Source: a virus. Taken from it: DNA of 32,826 nt. The stretch is from positions 1-32,826 of IMG/VR virus record IMGVR_UViG_3300020196_000142; one strand, given 5' to 3'. The position numbers were made by a program, and so were the translations under genes. Under the pieces are notes generated by a model. That model did not search any database and was not told the origin of the DNA. It saw nothing but the letters and a program-made list of their open reading frames with translations. Below are positions 8,171 through 15,979 of the stretch, in pieces. The number at the start of each line of letters is the position of its first letter. Position 1 is the first letter of the stretch.

Positions 8171-8768
8171 TAAGCTTCCGGCAACTGCTTGTCCTCTCGC
8201 AGTAGAGTCTATAGAGGCCATTAAGGCTGGGCAGCCTGAGAAAGTCACCTGCCCATTCTTTGTTAACGACCTTCATTCAAACTACTGTTTTTGGAAATTC
8301 ATGGATGAAGACGGAGAGGCGATTGACTCTGCCCGCCGCCTCGCTCAACTTAACGTCATGCAAGAAGCAGAAGTTAAGGAGATTGTCGGTAGAGCCGGCG
8401 AGATACTCTCCAATGCTGTTGATGCAGAAAACCTACAACTCTTTAAAGAAGCTGTCTACGAAGCCATGCCCGAAGTCACTGCTGATATCTACACTCAAGA
8501 GTCTTGGGTGGAAGAAGTTATTGGGGCTGACGGCATTCCACAAGAACCTGGGAAACCGGGGCGTAAGAAAAAAGCCAAGATTCAGGCTCCAAAAGGGTTT
8601 TCAGGTGGACACGCTCTACACAAGTCTGGGAAAAGAACTCAGTTGACAGGACTCAGTGCCAAGTGGCATGAACATGTTAAGGAGTTCCAGAAGGGTGATA
8701 CCCCTATTCGCATGAGTTCTAATACTATGGCGAAGAAAAAGAAAGACGAAAAAGATGAAGAATCATGA
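8121..8768 (+). CDS. Cys-containing phage protein with basic C-terminus (215 aa)
   Basis: The start at 8121 has an AAAGGA site inside the preceding gene. Residues about 22-60 contain a Cys pattern (CPLAVESIEAI, VTCPFF, NYCFWKF), followed by a segment with a helix-turn-helix-like look (ARRLAQLNVMQEAEVKEIV). Such Cys-plus-helix proteins in phage structural operons sometimes resemble sigma-like or DNA-binding regulators, but I cannot assign this one. The middle is acidic; the last 60 residues are very basic (KPGRKKKAKIQAPKG, AKKKKDEKDEES), consistent with nucleic acid binding. It overlaps the next gene by 14 bases. Confidence 0.55.
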   Translation: MAAKPTRFQQTCPRKLDKLPATACPLAVESIEAIKAGQPEKVTCPFFVNDLHSNYCFWKFMDEDGEAIDSARRLAQLNVMQEAEVKEIVGRAGEILSNAVDAENLQLFKEAVYEAMPEVTADIYTQESWVEEVIGADGIPQEPGKPGRKKKAKIQAPKGFSGGHALHKSGKRTQLTGLSAKWHEHVKEFQKGDTPIRMSSNTMAKKKKDEKDEES

Positions 8769-8961
8769 AGCAATCCAAAAGCTAAAATCCGAGATACCAG
8801 ATGTCCGTGAAGACGGCATTTGGGTTTTGTACGTTAATGCCATTCATGCTTATAAGACTTTGGAACACCACGCCAAAAACGAGCCTGACTGGAAACTAAG
8901 AGACTTATTGAACAAAATGTTAAATGATTTTAGGATTTTACATGACAAAGAAAACAGTTAA
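8755..8961 (+). CDS. Small hypothetical protein (68 aa)
   Basis: Begins MKNHEAIQKLKSEIPDVRED within the end of the previous gene and ends inside the start of the Mu-F-like gene, so it is probably translated by coupling. Mostly helical with several aromatics (VLYVNAIHAYKTLEHHAKN). No family recognised. Overlaps at both ends in the same orientation favour a true gene over a chance ORF. Confidence 0.5.
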   Translation: MKNHEAIQKLKSEIPDVREDGIWVLYVNAIHAYKTLEHHAKNEPDWKLRDLLNKMLNDFRILHDKENS

Positions 8962-10087
8962 AAATACAAAACCAGTCTTAAAAGTCGTTCAACACCTCAA
9001 GTTTATTAAACAACTTGAGAAGAACGCCAACATGTCTTACGAAATTGTCGTAGACAGGATGATTGACGATATTATTAAACACTTAAAAGCAGAAAAACTA
9101 GCCAAGTCCGAAGACCCCCTAGACCCAGTCAACCTTCCGTCTAACTGGCAAAGACAAGTTCCAAGAATCACAGTCAATTTCAATAAGACTATCGGACCTA
9201 TTATTGAAAAGTACATGTTGGTTTTGAAGTATGCCCTGTTGGGCAAGGCTGCTGGTCAAGATGCTGAAGATGCTGTCGAAGAGCTGGGGCTTAAGACTTA
9301 TTTGCCTAAAGGCATTTTGTTTCAAGGCTTCTTCGATGCAGTAGACACTCACGATGACTACTTCTCCAAAGCCCTCAAGATTCCCAAGCCACGAATTAAA
9401 GCAAAGAAAGATCCTTTCTTAGAATACACGTTCAAATTTATTCAAGAGAAGACAGCTCGGTACGTAGACAAGAGTCTAGTCGAGATGAAAGTAAAGGCTC
9501 TGACGGCTCTTGAGAACTTAGTGACAGACCACAACCATGACAATATGTCTAACGTACATAGAGTCGCCCATAACTTGGCTGAAGGTCTTAAAGAGACGCA
9601 GAAGAAGAAAGAAGCCGTTAAAGATGCAGTTAGAGCAGTAGCTGAGCAGAGACTTAGTCTTACTAAAGCCAAACAGACTCTTAAAGACACATTCAAAGAC
9701 TACAGCACAAATTGGGACTTGGTTGTAAAGACTGAAGTTGGTATGGCATCTGCTGTAGCAACAAGTCAGACAATCCTCCATCACGCTGGCTCGTCCAACA
9801 GAGATGTCATTGTGACTATTGTCTCGATTGAAGACGATAGAGTCTCTAAAGAGTGCAAAGATTGGAGCCGCAATGAAGATGGCTCACTGAAATACTTTAG
9901 GCTGACTGCTCTAAAACCGCCGGGGTATAACTTAGGTAAGAAAAAAGCTCAGTGGGAAAATTGTCAACCATTAAGGCACTTTAGGTGTAGATGCACTCTT
10001 GTGTGTGTCCCCAAGGGCTACAAGGTAGATAACTTTGGCTCGTTGGTAAAATTGAGTGAAGGTGAAGAAATCAAGATAGAGAATTGA
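8942..10087 (+). CDS. Mu F-like / SPP1 gp7-like minor head protein
   Basis: A 381-aa protein with the C-terminal Mu-F head-morphogenesis domain: VVKTEVGMASAVATSQTIL, then DDRVSKECKDW with Cys, and HFRCRCTLVCVPKGY near the end, matching the family pattern of an early Asp/Cys pair plus a late Cys-Arg-Cys-Thr. The N-terminal half is helical and basic. Family members are minor head proteins, few per virion, that bind the portal and can be ejected with DNA. I start at the ATG at 8942 with AGGA eight bases upstream, which overlaps the previous gene by 20 bases; an in-frame ATG at 8924 is less likely. The GT2 gene begins one base after its stop. Confidence 0.8.
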   Translation: MTKKTVKNTKPVLKVVQHLKFIKQLEKNANMSYEIVVDRMIDDIIKHLKAEKLAKSEDPLDPVNLPSNWQRQVPRITVNFNKTIGPIIEKYMLVLKYALLGKAAGQDAEDAVEELGLKTYLPKGILFQGFFDAVDTHDDYFSKALKIPKPRIKAKKDPFLEYTFKFIQEKTARYVDKSLVEMKVKALTALENLVTDHNHDNMSNVHRVAHNLAEGLKETQKKKEAVKDAVRAVAEQRLSLTKAKQTLKDTFKDYSTNWDLVVKTEVGMASAVATSQTILHHAGSSNRDVIVTIVSIEDDRVSKECKDWSRNEDGSLKYFRLTALKPPGYNLGKKKAQWENCQPLRHFRCRCTLVCVPKGYKVDNFGSLVKLSEGEEIKIEN

Positions 10088-10088
10088 G

Positions 10089-10655
10089 ATGATTGTTACA
10101 GTAATAACTCCATCAATAGGCAGGCCGACTCTCAAAGAAGCCTTGGAGTCACTACAAAGCCAATCTAATCCTAAATGGTTATCGCTCGTTGGGTTTGACG
10201 GCGTTAATCCTCCTCAACCTGTCCAAGACAACAGAATCACCTATGTCTATCTGACTAAGGCGGGCGGCGGCAAAAACCATGGCGGCGGAGTTAGAAACAA
10301 ACTTATTCCGTTAGTCATGACCGATTGGCTGTGCTTCTTGGATGACGATGATAGCTTTCGGCCACACTATGTGGATGCTTTGGCAGCAGAATTGACTACC
10401 AACCCAGACGCTGACTGCGTTATCTTTAGGATGAGTTACGACGATAAAGACTCTAAAGTGCTGCCACCAGCTCACTTAAAGAATATTCAGGCTTGTCTTG
10501 TTGGGATTTCTTGTGCAGCCAGGAAAGAGTTTTTAGTGCAAAACGGAATTGAATTTAAGAACGGACCCCTAGAAGATTATCACTTCTTAAGGCAGATTGA
10601 AGACAAGCGGGGCAAAATCGTCTTCTCTAAAGAGATTACTTACAACGTCAGGTAG
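10089..10655 (+). CDS. Family 2 glycosyltransferase
   Basis: A 188-aa single-domain GT-A enzyme transferring a sugar from a nucleotide donor. VTVITPSIGRPTLKEALESL is the first strand and helix of GT2 enzymes, and CFLDDDDSF (DDDD at 85-88) supplies the DxD metal and nucleotide site. PLEDYHFLRQI (about 161-171) corresponds to the acceptor-side ED motif. No membrane segment is present. It is short for a GT2 but spans both key regions. It begins one base after the Mu-F-like gene, so it rides on the head operon. Its TAG lies within the convergent minus-strand gene (8-base overlap). Acceptor unknown: host surface glycan, virion protein or DNA are all possible. Confidence 0.85.
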   Translation: MIVTVITPSIGRPTLKEALESLQSQSNPKWLSLVGFDGVNPPQPVQDNRITYVYLTKAGGGKNHGGGVRNKLIPLVMTDWLCFLDDDDSFRPHYVDALAAELTTNPDADCVIFRMSYDDKDSKVLPPAHLKNIQACLVGISCAARKEFLVQNGIEFKNGPLEDYHFLRQIEDKRGKIVFSKEITYNVR

Positions 10656-10926
10656 CAATCACTTCTTTAAAAACCACTACTCGAATAGACATCCAAGTCT
10701 CTAGTCCATCATAATTAAAGCTACGGCGATGCTTAATTTGGTCTGGAGCGCGTCTATAGACTCTTCTTTGCGGCGTTTGTTCTGGCACAGAAACAGACTT
10801 GATTGGCGCGATTAGCTCTTCGGTTTTCCAGTCACAACTAAACGTGTTTTGAAACTCAATGGGGTTAAAGGAGCGGCTTAGCACTTCGTCCGCACTAACT
10901 AATGTAATTTCAATAAAATCTGTCAT
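10648..10926 (-). CDS. Small hypothetical protein (92 aa)
   Basis: Last gene of the minus-strand operon. Starts in an ATGA overlap with the upstream 87-aa gene, with a GGGAAGA site. Begins MTDFIEITLVSADEVLSRSF; the middle is basic (QRRVYRRAPDQIKHRRSF) and the end is a strand (SIRVVVFKEVIAT). Tail-to-tail overlap of eight bases with the GT2 gene and no terminator between them. No family recognised. Confidence 0.55.
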   Translation of the reverse strand: MTDFIEITLVSADEVLSRSFNPIEFQNTFSCDWKTEELIAPIKSVSVPEQTPQRRVYRRAPDQIKHRRSFNYDGLETWMSIRVVVFKEVIAT

Positions 10927-11186
10927 GCGTCATCTTCCCTGCTTTTAATGACTAGAATCTTTTCTTGTTTTAAATAAGTTGTAAAAACTTTGGCTAAATG
11001 TTTATTCACAGCGTCTTTCCAAACTTGACTAAGAGGCTCTAAAGTTTTTGGATTACCCTGCTGGGCATTAAAGGCAACGGCTTGGGCAAATTTAACAAGA
11101 TCCTGAGAATGGATAACAAGATGATAATTTCCTGTTTCTTCGTTTTCTGCAAGTGTATTAATTTCTTCTTTTGAGTAAATCTTCAT
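10923..11186 (-). CDS. Small hypothetical protein (87 aa)
   Basis: Begins MKIYSKEEINTLAENEETGN. A short strand (YHLVIHSQDLVKFAQAVAF) is followed by helices and a C-terminal basic strand (EKILVIKSREDD). ATGA overlaps on both sides tie it to its neighbours in translation. No family recognised. Confidence 0.55.
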   Translation of the reverse strand: MKIYSKEEINTLAENEETGNYHLVIHSQDLVKFAQAVAFNAQQGNPKTLEPLSQVWKDAVNKHLAKVFTTYLKQEKILVIKSREDDA

Positions 11187-11506
11187 TTAGTGCCCTTTTT
11201 TTGATCGACTTTTGTTTTAATCATGTTTTTCACTTCGATCCACTTTTCTTTTGAAATACGCATTTCTCTTTCAGATAGACCTACCATATCCCACTTGCCA
11301 TCTATACTAGACAGAGACACTCTTCCAAACTTAAGGACTTCGTCCCCTTCTGTCAATACAAAAATAGCCATCTTTGTCAAAGAGACAATTAAGCCAACTT
11401 GTGTCTCATCTTCTTCATTTGCCATCTCGATGGTATCGCCTAGCTCAGCCCCTATAAGCTGTAGCTCGTCGTGCGCCCATGGCGTTGCTGATGTGTCTAA
11501 GTTCAT
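11183..11506 (-). CDS. Small beta-barrel-like hypothetical protein (107 aa)
   Basis: Ribosome site GAGAGGAA before the ATG. The central segment has successive strands (GDTIEMANEEDETQVGLIV, TKMAIFVLTEGDEVLKFGRV) like a small SH3-like or Tudor-like barrel, and the C-terminus is a basic helix (KEKWIEVKNMIKTKVDQKK). The fold reading is inference. It lies between the 91-aa and 87-aa genes of the helicase operon. Confidence 0.55.
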   Translation of the reverse strand: MNLDTSATPWAHDELQLIGAELGDTIEMANEEDETQVGLIVSLTKMAIFVLTEGDEVLKFGRVSLSSIDGKWDMVGLSEREMRISKEKWIEVKNMIKTKVDQKKGTK

Positions 11507-11515
11507 AAATTCCTC

Positions 11516-11791
11516 TCACGGAGCTGGTTCAAATCTCCAAAGTGGTTTATTGCTTGAGCCGTTGTAAATTAAAATTTTTTTGTAGTACCAACCATCGGGG
11601 CGTTCCACCCTAAGATTGTCAATATATTCTGCTGAATAGCCATCTAGTTCGTCTGCTTTTCTCAAAGCCTCAATCACTTCATCTCTTGATGGCATAGAAG
11701 ACATCATTGCGTCTGCCCTGTAGTCATCCTGACCATCTACCCAATAAGCAGGAATCATTAGCTTATAGCGATGTGGCTGTGAAAAGCTCAT
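11516..11791 (-). CDS. Small hypothetical protein (91 aa)
   Basis: I start at the ATG at 11791 (MSFSQPHRYKLMIPAYWVDG), preceded by GGTGAGG inside the end of the GT9-like gene; the longer version from TTG at 11806 is less likely. Strand, acidic helix (SRDEVIEALRKADELDG), then strands with many aromatics (RPDGWYYKKILIYNG, LWRFEPAP). No homologue recognised. Part of the helicase and GT9-like operon. Confidence 0.55.
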   Translation of the reverse strand: MSFSQPHRYKLMIPAYWVDGQDDYRADAMMSSMPSRDEVIEALRKADELDGYSAEYIDNLRVERPDGWYYKKILIYNGSSNKPLWRFEPAP

Positions 11792-11799
11792 AACTGACC

Positions 11800-12723
11800 T
11801 CACCAAATCTTTAATTGGTTTAAAGCATCTATAAACTTTTTACTAGTCATTTTTGTAACACACTCTGCAAGCTCCATTTTGCGAGGACAGTTTGCAAAAT
11901 TCCAGTAATTTAGTGACCAGTCTGACTCACAAAAACCGCAGGCAATATTGGGAGTAATTGAAATGGTGGGAACTCGTCCTCTGTATGGAATCCGGAGCTC
12001 AGGTTTAATAGTCGTAAATCCGCAAACAACGGGAGTTTGGGTTGTCCAAGCAATGTGCATAGGGCCGCCGTCCATTCCCACGATGGCTTTAGACTGATTC
12101 ATAATAGTTGCAAGCTCCCTAAAAGACGTATCGTCTCTTAAGTCTACTCCAAAGCCCGGATACTCAAAATCACTTACAGCGAGACTGCTTTTCCAAATAG
12201 AAATAGCTCCTCTTTTGCCTACGTATACAGGAGTTAGCCCTTTTGAATAAACATATTCGGCAATTTTAGTAATTTCGTCTGATAGAATTGTACGCTGCTT
12301 GTCTCTGTAAGTAGTAATAATAATTACAGATTTACTAAAATCTACGCCGTAACGGCTTACGTCCGTTGGTAAAAGCGGAACGTACTGGGCGTCGATGTCA
12401 TCTAGTACGCGCCCCAGTAAACCAATAGAGGCGTATTGGGTCAGTTTCATGCGAGACGGAGTTAGCTTACAAACATGGTTACCAACTCCGAGCATATTTA
12501 AATGCCTAATTGAATATCCCTTAGGGTACTGAGCCGTAACTTCGGTAAATTTACTTTCAGGAATAAAATGAAAAAAATCTTTAAAATCCGGATAAACTCC
12601 TACAAGGTAATCGTCCGTTCTTTTGTGAAAATTTTCGGTAGCGTATTTTAAAGAAGGAGCGGCAGCTATTAGATCACCCACTGCAGCAGAGTTCAAACAA
12701 TATACGACTTTATCTGCAATCAT
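11800..12723 (-). CDS. GT9-like (heptosyltransferase-type) glycosyltransferase
   Basis: A 307-aa protein resembling GT9 enzymes, which include LPS heptosyltransferases. The N-terminal segment NSAAVGDLIAAAPSL is the donor-domain start (usual form GxGDxxxxxP). The C-terminal signature spans about residues 200-250: DDTSFRELATIMNQSKAIV, then GMDGGPMHIAWTTQTPVVCG and ELRIPYRG. The end has a Cys cluster (CGFCESDW, FANCPRKMELAEC). I start at the ATG at 12723 with AAGGA nine bases upstream, one base after the helicase stop; the longer start at 12744 lies inside the helicase gene. The acceptor is unknown. Host-surface glycan modification is a reasonable idea but not shown. Confidence 0.75.
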   Translation of the reverse strand: MIADKVVYCLNSAAVGDLIAAAPSLKYATENFHKRTDDYLVGVYPDFKDFFHFIPESKFTEVTAQYPKGYSIRHLNMLGVGNHVCKLTPSRMKLTQYASIGLLGRVLDDIDAQYVPLLPTDVSRYGVDFSKSVIIITTYRDKQRTILSDEITKIAEYVYSKGLTPVYVGKRGAISIWKSSLAVSDFEYPGFGVDLRDDTSFRELATIMNQSKAIVGMDGGPMHIAWTTQTPVVCGFTTIKPELRIPYRGRVPTISITPNIACGFCESDWSLNYWNFANCPRKMELAECVTKMTSKKFIDALNQLKIW

Positions 12724-12724
12724 C

Positions 12725-14176
12725 TTAAATGTCCTTATAAACAATGTCTTCGGTTATCGTCTCATAAACACTATATCTTGACTTAGCATACTGTTTAAAA
12801 ATATCAAAGAACTTTTCGCTATCGCTATTCCAAACCCCATAGCCAGCGGTTGTAATGTCGATAAAGATTAGTTTCTTGCCTTTTTTATACCGAAGGCCAC
12901 GGCCAATAACCTGCCGAGTTAAGGCTTCTGCCGAGTTTTGAACACAACTAATCATAAAGTCAACGTCGGGCAAGTCGATACCTTCTCCCAACAGACTGCT
13001 ATTAGACACTAGGAGATTCGTCTTACCATCTTTAAATTGATAAAAAGGATTGCGGTATCCGCTATGAGCAGGCTCGCAGGCGACCCCCATTTCAGACGCA
13101 TACTCACAAAACTCGGCTGACGGCTCGACTGTCTTAAACAACACTAAGACCTTAAGTCCCTTGTTTAGTCCGCTCTTAACTAGGTTAAGCACCGTATGGA
13201 GCGACTTTTCGTGAGTAGAAAGCATCTTGTAGGCTGTCTGCTGATGAGTCGTCTCTCTAATGCGGCCTAAACCAGTAATCGTTAGGCAGGTAATGGCTAC
13301 GGGGCAAAGGAACTCATTGTCAATTGCCCACTTACTGTCTTTTTGAAAGACAATAGGCCCGACAATCCCATGGAAGCCAAGTTCCAAGTTGTCTGCTCTG
13401 ACTGGAGTTGCCGTAAAGCCATAGATATACTTGGCTCGACTTCCAAAGATAGCCAATTCTTTATACATGTTAGAAGAGGAGTGGTGAGCTTCGTCAATAA
13501 TAATAGCATCAAAGATGTCTGAGTAGTTACGGCCACTGTTGACAGTGGCAATAGCAACATCAACACCCTCTTTGAATTTGTGCTTGCCACCGATGCCGCA
13601 GCTCTTGGGGGCAATCTGTTTAATGTCTTTAAGCATCTGAGAGATAAGTTCGATAGTAGGGACAACAATGAGGACTCTGAGGCCACGCTCGACGAGGGCA
13701 CGACTCAGTAGGCTGATACACATTGACTTGCCTGTTCCTGTCGGCAAAACAATACAGCCCCTCTTATAGCCAAGAGCAGTCTTGACGGCTTCAGCCTGAT
13801 AGTCTCTTGGAACTTTAGGACCTACGGGAGACAGATTGAGTTCTCTATCTTTTTCTTTATGGCCTTCCATGTTAGGAACGAGCCACCAGAACCCAGGGGG
13901 TACACTGAGAGTCCCATCATCATTTTCGCCGTAATATTCTACTTTAGTCTCTAGTTCTAGTTGGGCAAGCTCAAGCTTAATCTTGATGGCGTGCTTTTCG
14001 TTGTAGGGCTTTTGACGCTTAAGGAGCTTAATTTTTGAAATTACACCCTTATTTTCAACTGTTAGGAGATTTCTAACAGTTGCGAGTACGTCTGAAGTGC
14101 CTGACAGAGTGATTTCATTGTTCTTATACTCGCCCCTAAGGCCGCGTATGGGTTCAAAAGTATTATCTTTAGCCAT
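12725..14176 (-). CDS. SF2 DNA helicase, UvsW-like
   Basis: A 483-aa superfamily 2 helicase. Motif Q-like region PRDYQAEAV (about 123-131), Walker A PTGTGKS (145-151), Walker B DEAHH (228-232), motif III TATP (255-258), LGEGIDLPD (396-404) and motif VI QVIGRGLRY (422-430) are all present, so the ATPase looks intact. About 120 N-terminal residues precede the helicase core, as in T4 UvsW, an ATP-driven branch-migration and R-loop-unwinding enzyme used in recombination-dependent replication. The ribosome site is GGAGA. It heads a minus-strand operon from a promoter at 14195-14223. A restriction-type helicase subunit is the alternative, but no nuclease or specificity partner is nearby. Confidence 0.88.
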   Translation of the reverse strand: MAKDNTFEPIRGLRGEYKNNEITLSGTSDVLATVRNLLTVENKGVISKIKLLKRQKPYNEKHAIKIKLELAQLELETKVEYYGENDDGTLSVPPGFWWLVPNMEGHKEKDRELNLSPVGPKVPRDYQAEAVKTALGYKRGCIVLPTGTGKSMCISLLSRALVERGLRVLIVVPTIELISQMLKDIKQIAPKSCGIGGKHKFKEGVDVAIATVNSGRNYSDIFDAIIIDEAHHSSSNMYKELAIFGSRAKYIYGFTATPVRADNLELGFHGIVGPIVFQKDSKWAIDNEFLCPVAITCLTITGLGRIRETTHQQTAYKMLSTHEKSLHTVLNLVKSGLNKGLKVLVLFKTVEPSAEFCEYASEMGVACEPAHSGYRNPFYQFKDGKTNLLVSNSSLLGEGIDLPDVDFMISCVQNSAEALTRQVIGRGLRYKKGKKLIFIDITTAGYGVWNSDSEKFFDIFKQYAKSRYSVYETITEDIVYKDI

Positions 14177-14194
14177 AAGTTCTCCGTTTTGTTA

Positions 14195-14223
14195 TCTATA
14201 ACAAAGACAAATGTGTGAGTCAA
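14195..14223 (-). promoter_or_regulatory. Promoter for the helicase operon
   Basis: Read on the minus strand: TTGACT (14223-14218), a 17-base spacer, TATAGA (14200-14195), about 20 bases before the helicase ATG. It overlaps the plus-strand promoter at 14204-14232, so the two may compete for polymerase. Confidence 0.5.
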
Positions 14224-14232
14224 TGTTAAAAT
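14204..14232 (+). promoter_or_regulatory. Promoter for the prohead protease
   Basis: AAGACA (14204-14209), 17 bases, TAAAAT (14227-14232). The -10 box lies in the 11-base AATGTTAAAAT also found at 1966-1976. It ends 28 bases before the protease ATG. The -35 is weak (four of six), so a phage activator or altered sigma could be involved. Confidence 0.42.
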
Positions 14233-14260
14233 ACAACGAGTATGTCATAGGGGTTAAGAC

Positions 14261-15043
14261 ATGGGACTCAAAGTCTTTGGATTGGGCGCAGTACAATCAG
14301 TCGATAAACAAGGCGAACTGATTGAAATTGCTAATATTGATACATCCAATCTACGCATGATTACAGACGAACACAACTCCGACCAAAAGGGAGCTTGGTG
14401 TATTGTTGGCGGAATTACTGCCCACAAAAAGATTATGTCTGAAAAAGACTGCGAGACTCCCCGCCAGAAGAAATGTTGGGACTTAGTCAAAGTTCCTTAC
14501 CTTTATGTCGAAGGAGAACTTGCCGATGGACACCCAAATGCTGATGCTGCTGCTGCTCTTATTAGGTATACTGCCGCTAATCCTGATTTACCCCTAAGAA
14601 TTGGGATGTCAATTGAAGGTCTTATCCTAAAGCGTGGCGGACCGGAAGGTTCAGCAGAACACAAAGTCATCAAGCAGTCTTCGGCAGATGCTATTGCTAT
14701 TACGGCTAAACCCTGCAACCCACAGGCTCAGATGTTCCCCATGAATGACCTCATGAAGTCATCTGCAGAGCCGCCCCCCGCTGAGTATCTACAAAAGTTT
14801 ATGAAATCCGAGAGCGCAACTCAGTCTTTTAAGCACCGTCCAGAGATTCGCCTCAAACAAAAGCTCGAAGAGTTGAAAAAGTCTTTGGAAGATGTTTTAA
14901 AGGGTGGAGTGTGTTCTGTTAAGTGCTGGAACTGCGGCGACACTGAGAGAATGTTCAAAGCGTCGCGCGAGTGGAGTAATCGCTGCAAGAAGTGCGGAGA
15001 TGCTCGAAGTATGCAAGATATCTGGAAAGCTTTAAACCAATAA
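14261..15043 (+). CDS. Prohead protease (T4 gp21-like) with C-terminal zinc ribbon
   Basis: A 260-aa serine protease that would cleave scaffold and capsid proteins during prohead maturation. The catalytic core matches T4 gp21-type enzymes: His38 in ITDEHNSD, GELADGHPNA at about 85-94, Ser117 in LRIGMSIEG, and QSSADAIAIT at about 139-148 with the third acidic residue. After a charged helical linker, residues 232-255 hold a CWNC...CKKC zinc ribbon (Cys232, 235, 252, 255), which is not part of gp21 as I know it. The ribosome site is AGGGG. It is 4.2 kb from the Mu-F-like gene, separated from it by the minus-strand helicase island, which splits the head module. Confidence 0.8.
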   Translation: MGLKVFGLGAVQSVDKQGELIEIANIDTSNLRMITDEHNSDQKGAWCIVGGITAHKKIMSEKDCETPRQKKCWDLVKVPYLYVEGELADGHPNADAAAALIRYTAANPDLPLRIGMSIEGLILKRGGPEGSAEHKVIKQSSADAIAITAKPCNPQAQMFPMNDLMKSSAEPPPAEYLQKFMKSESATQSFKHRPEIRLKQKLEELKKSLEDVLKGGVCSVKCWNCGDTERMFKASREWSNRCKKCGDARSMQDIWKALNQ

Positions 15044-15052
15044 GAGGTTGAT

Positions 15053-15430
15053 ATGCCAAACATTTTTTCTGATAACGGCGTGGGTGGATTAAAATTAGAT
15101 TACGGCGAAGCGACAAAAGTTGCTTTGGCCGCCGCTACAGAGCTTGCGCCAGCAATGTTAATTACATTGGCAGATCAGTCTCATAAAATTATTTTTCACA
15201 ACGACTCGGATCAAGAAGTACAAGTTTTAATTGCAAATCCTTCTAGCTTAGAAGGAGCTTGGCAAAAAATACTTTGTCTTGCCCCCGGACAAAGCTTACC
15301 GATTGAAAACTATGCTGGGCCTATGTGTTTATTTCCGCCTCGCACCAAGTTTGCGGCGTATTCATTGGCCACTCACATAGGAATTGGCAACCCAGATGGA
15401 AAGTGTAGAGTTTACTGCTGGTTAGCGTAA
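15053..15430 (+). CDS. Putative virion protein (125 aa)
   Basis: No firm family. The first 35 residues are Ala-rich (GEATKVALAAATELAPAM), then strands HKIIFHNDSDQEVQVLI, GAWQKILCLAPGQSLPIENY and a C-terminal IGNPDGKCRVYCWLA. The pattern of a polar N-terminal tag plus a small beta domain with a HNDSDQEV-type edge is common in phage decoration and fibre-attachment proteins. It starts nine bases after the protease and is closed by a strong terminator, so the two form one transcript. A head decoration role is inferred only. Confidence 0.55.
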   Translation: MPNIFSDNGVGGLKLDYGEATKVALAAATELAPAMLITLADQSHKIIFHNDSDQEVQVLIANPSSLEGAWQKILCLAPGQSLPIENYAGPMCLFPPRTKFAAYSLATHIGIGNPDGKCRVYCWLA

Positions 15431-15437
15431 ATATCTA

Positions 15438-15462
15438 GGGGGCTTGAAGCCCCCTTTTTTTT
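15438..15462 (+). terminator. Strong rho-independent terminator
   Basis: GGGGGC (15438-15443), loop TTGAA, GCCCCC (15449-15454), followed by eight Ts (15455-15462). It starts seven bases after the 125-aa gene and ends the protease transcript. Read from the other strand, the tract after the hairpin is TAGATATTT, so reverse termination would be weaker. The best terminator in the window. Confidence 0.92.
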
Positions 15463-15979
15463 ATTTCTTAACAAGTCTCGCCACTTCATGAACAATAACA
15501 TTAAAGACAGTTGTCTGCCTTTCGTCAGCCAGCTCAACTAGATAATTAAGAATTAAGTCAAGAGTTTTTTGCGCTAATTGCTTGTTAAGGGCTGCCTCAT
15601 CAATTCCCTTGACTGTCAATTCTCCTGTGGGTGTTCCTACGGCGGATTTTGAAGAAGACTTAATCTTTGATGGTTTTTTGGTTGTTACGTGTGATTTATT
15701 ATTAAGTACGAACACATCGGGCTTAGGGGTAGATTTAGCCACAGATACTTTCTTTTTATTAGACTTTTTGGTAGGAGCAAACTGCGCTCTAATAGAGTTC
15801 AAGATAGGGGTATTACTGTCTTGTGTTTGCTCTGGTTCTTCATGTGCCCTAAGAGCAGCTTGAGCTTCTTCTAAAGAACTAAACCGTCCCAAGTAGACCG
15901 TCTTAGAATCTTTGTAAGTTCTAACCAAATACTTGCGCTCAGTCTTGCTATAAGAAATACCGTTAATGCCAATTTTCAT
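15461..15979 (-). CDS. AP2-domain DNA-binding protein without nuclease
   Basis: A 172-aa protein. Residues 4-48 fit an AP2 domain: GINGISYSKTERKYLVRTY, then VYLGRFSSLEEAQAALRAH (three strands then a helix). In phages AP2 is usually fused to HNH or other homing nucleases as the DNA-reading part. Here a Lys/Ser/Thr-rich linker (about 50-125) leads instead to a helical C-terminal domain (LNKQLAQKTLDLILNYLVEL and NVIVHEVARLVKK), and no HNH residues are seen. That architecture suggests a regulator or nucleoid-type protein. AAGGAG precedes the ATG and there is an ATGA overlap with the upstream 94-aa gene. Confidence 0.7.
   Translation of the reverse strand: MKIGINGISYSKTERKYLVRTYKDSKTVYLGRFSSLEEAQAALRAHEEPEQTQDSNTPILNSIRAQFAPTKKSNKKKVSVAKSTPKPDVFVLNNKSHVTTKKPSKIKSSSKSAVGTPTGELTVKGIDEAALNKQLAQKTLDLILNYLVELADERQTTVFNVIVHEVARLVKK

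Noticed and set aside
12725-14176. Restriction or anti-phage defence helicase
   Set aside because: No nuclease, methylase or specificity partner in the operon; phage context and layout fit a UvsW-like enzyme.
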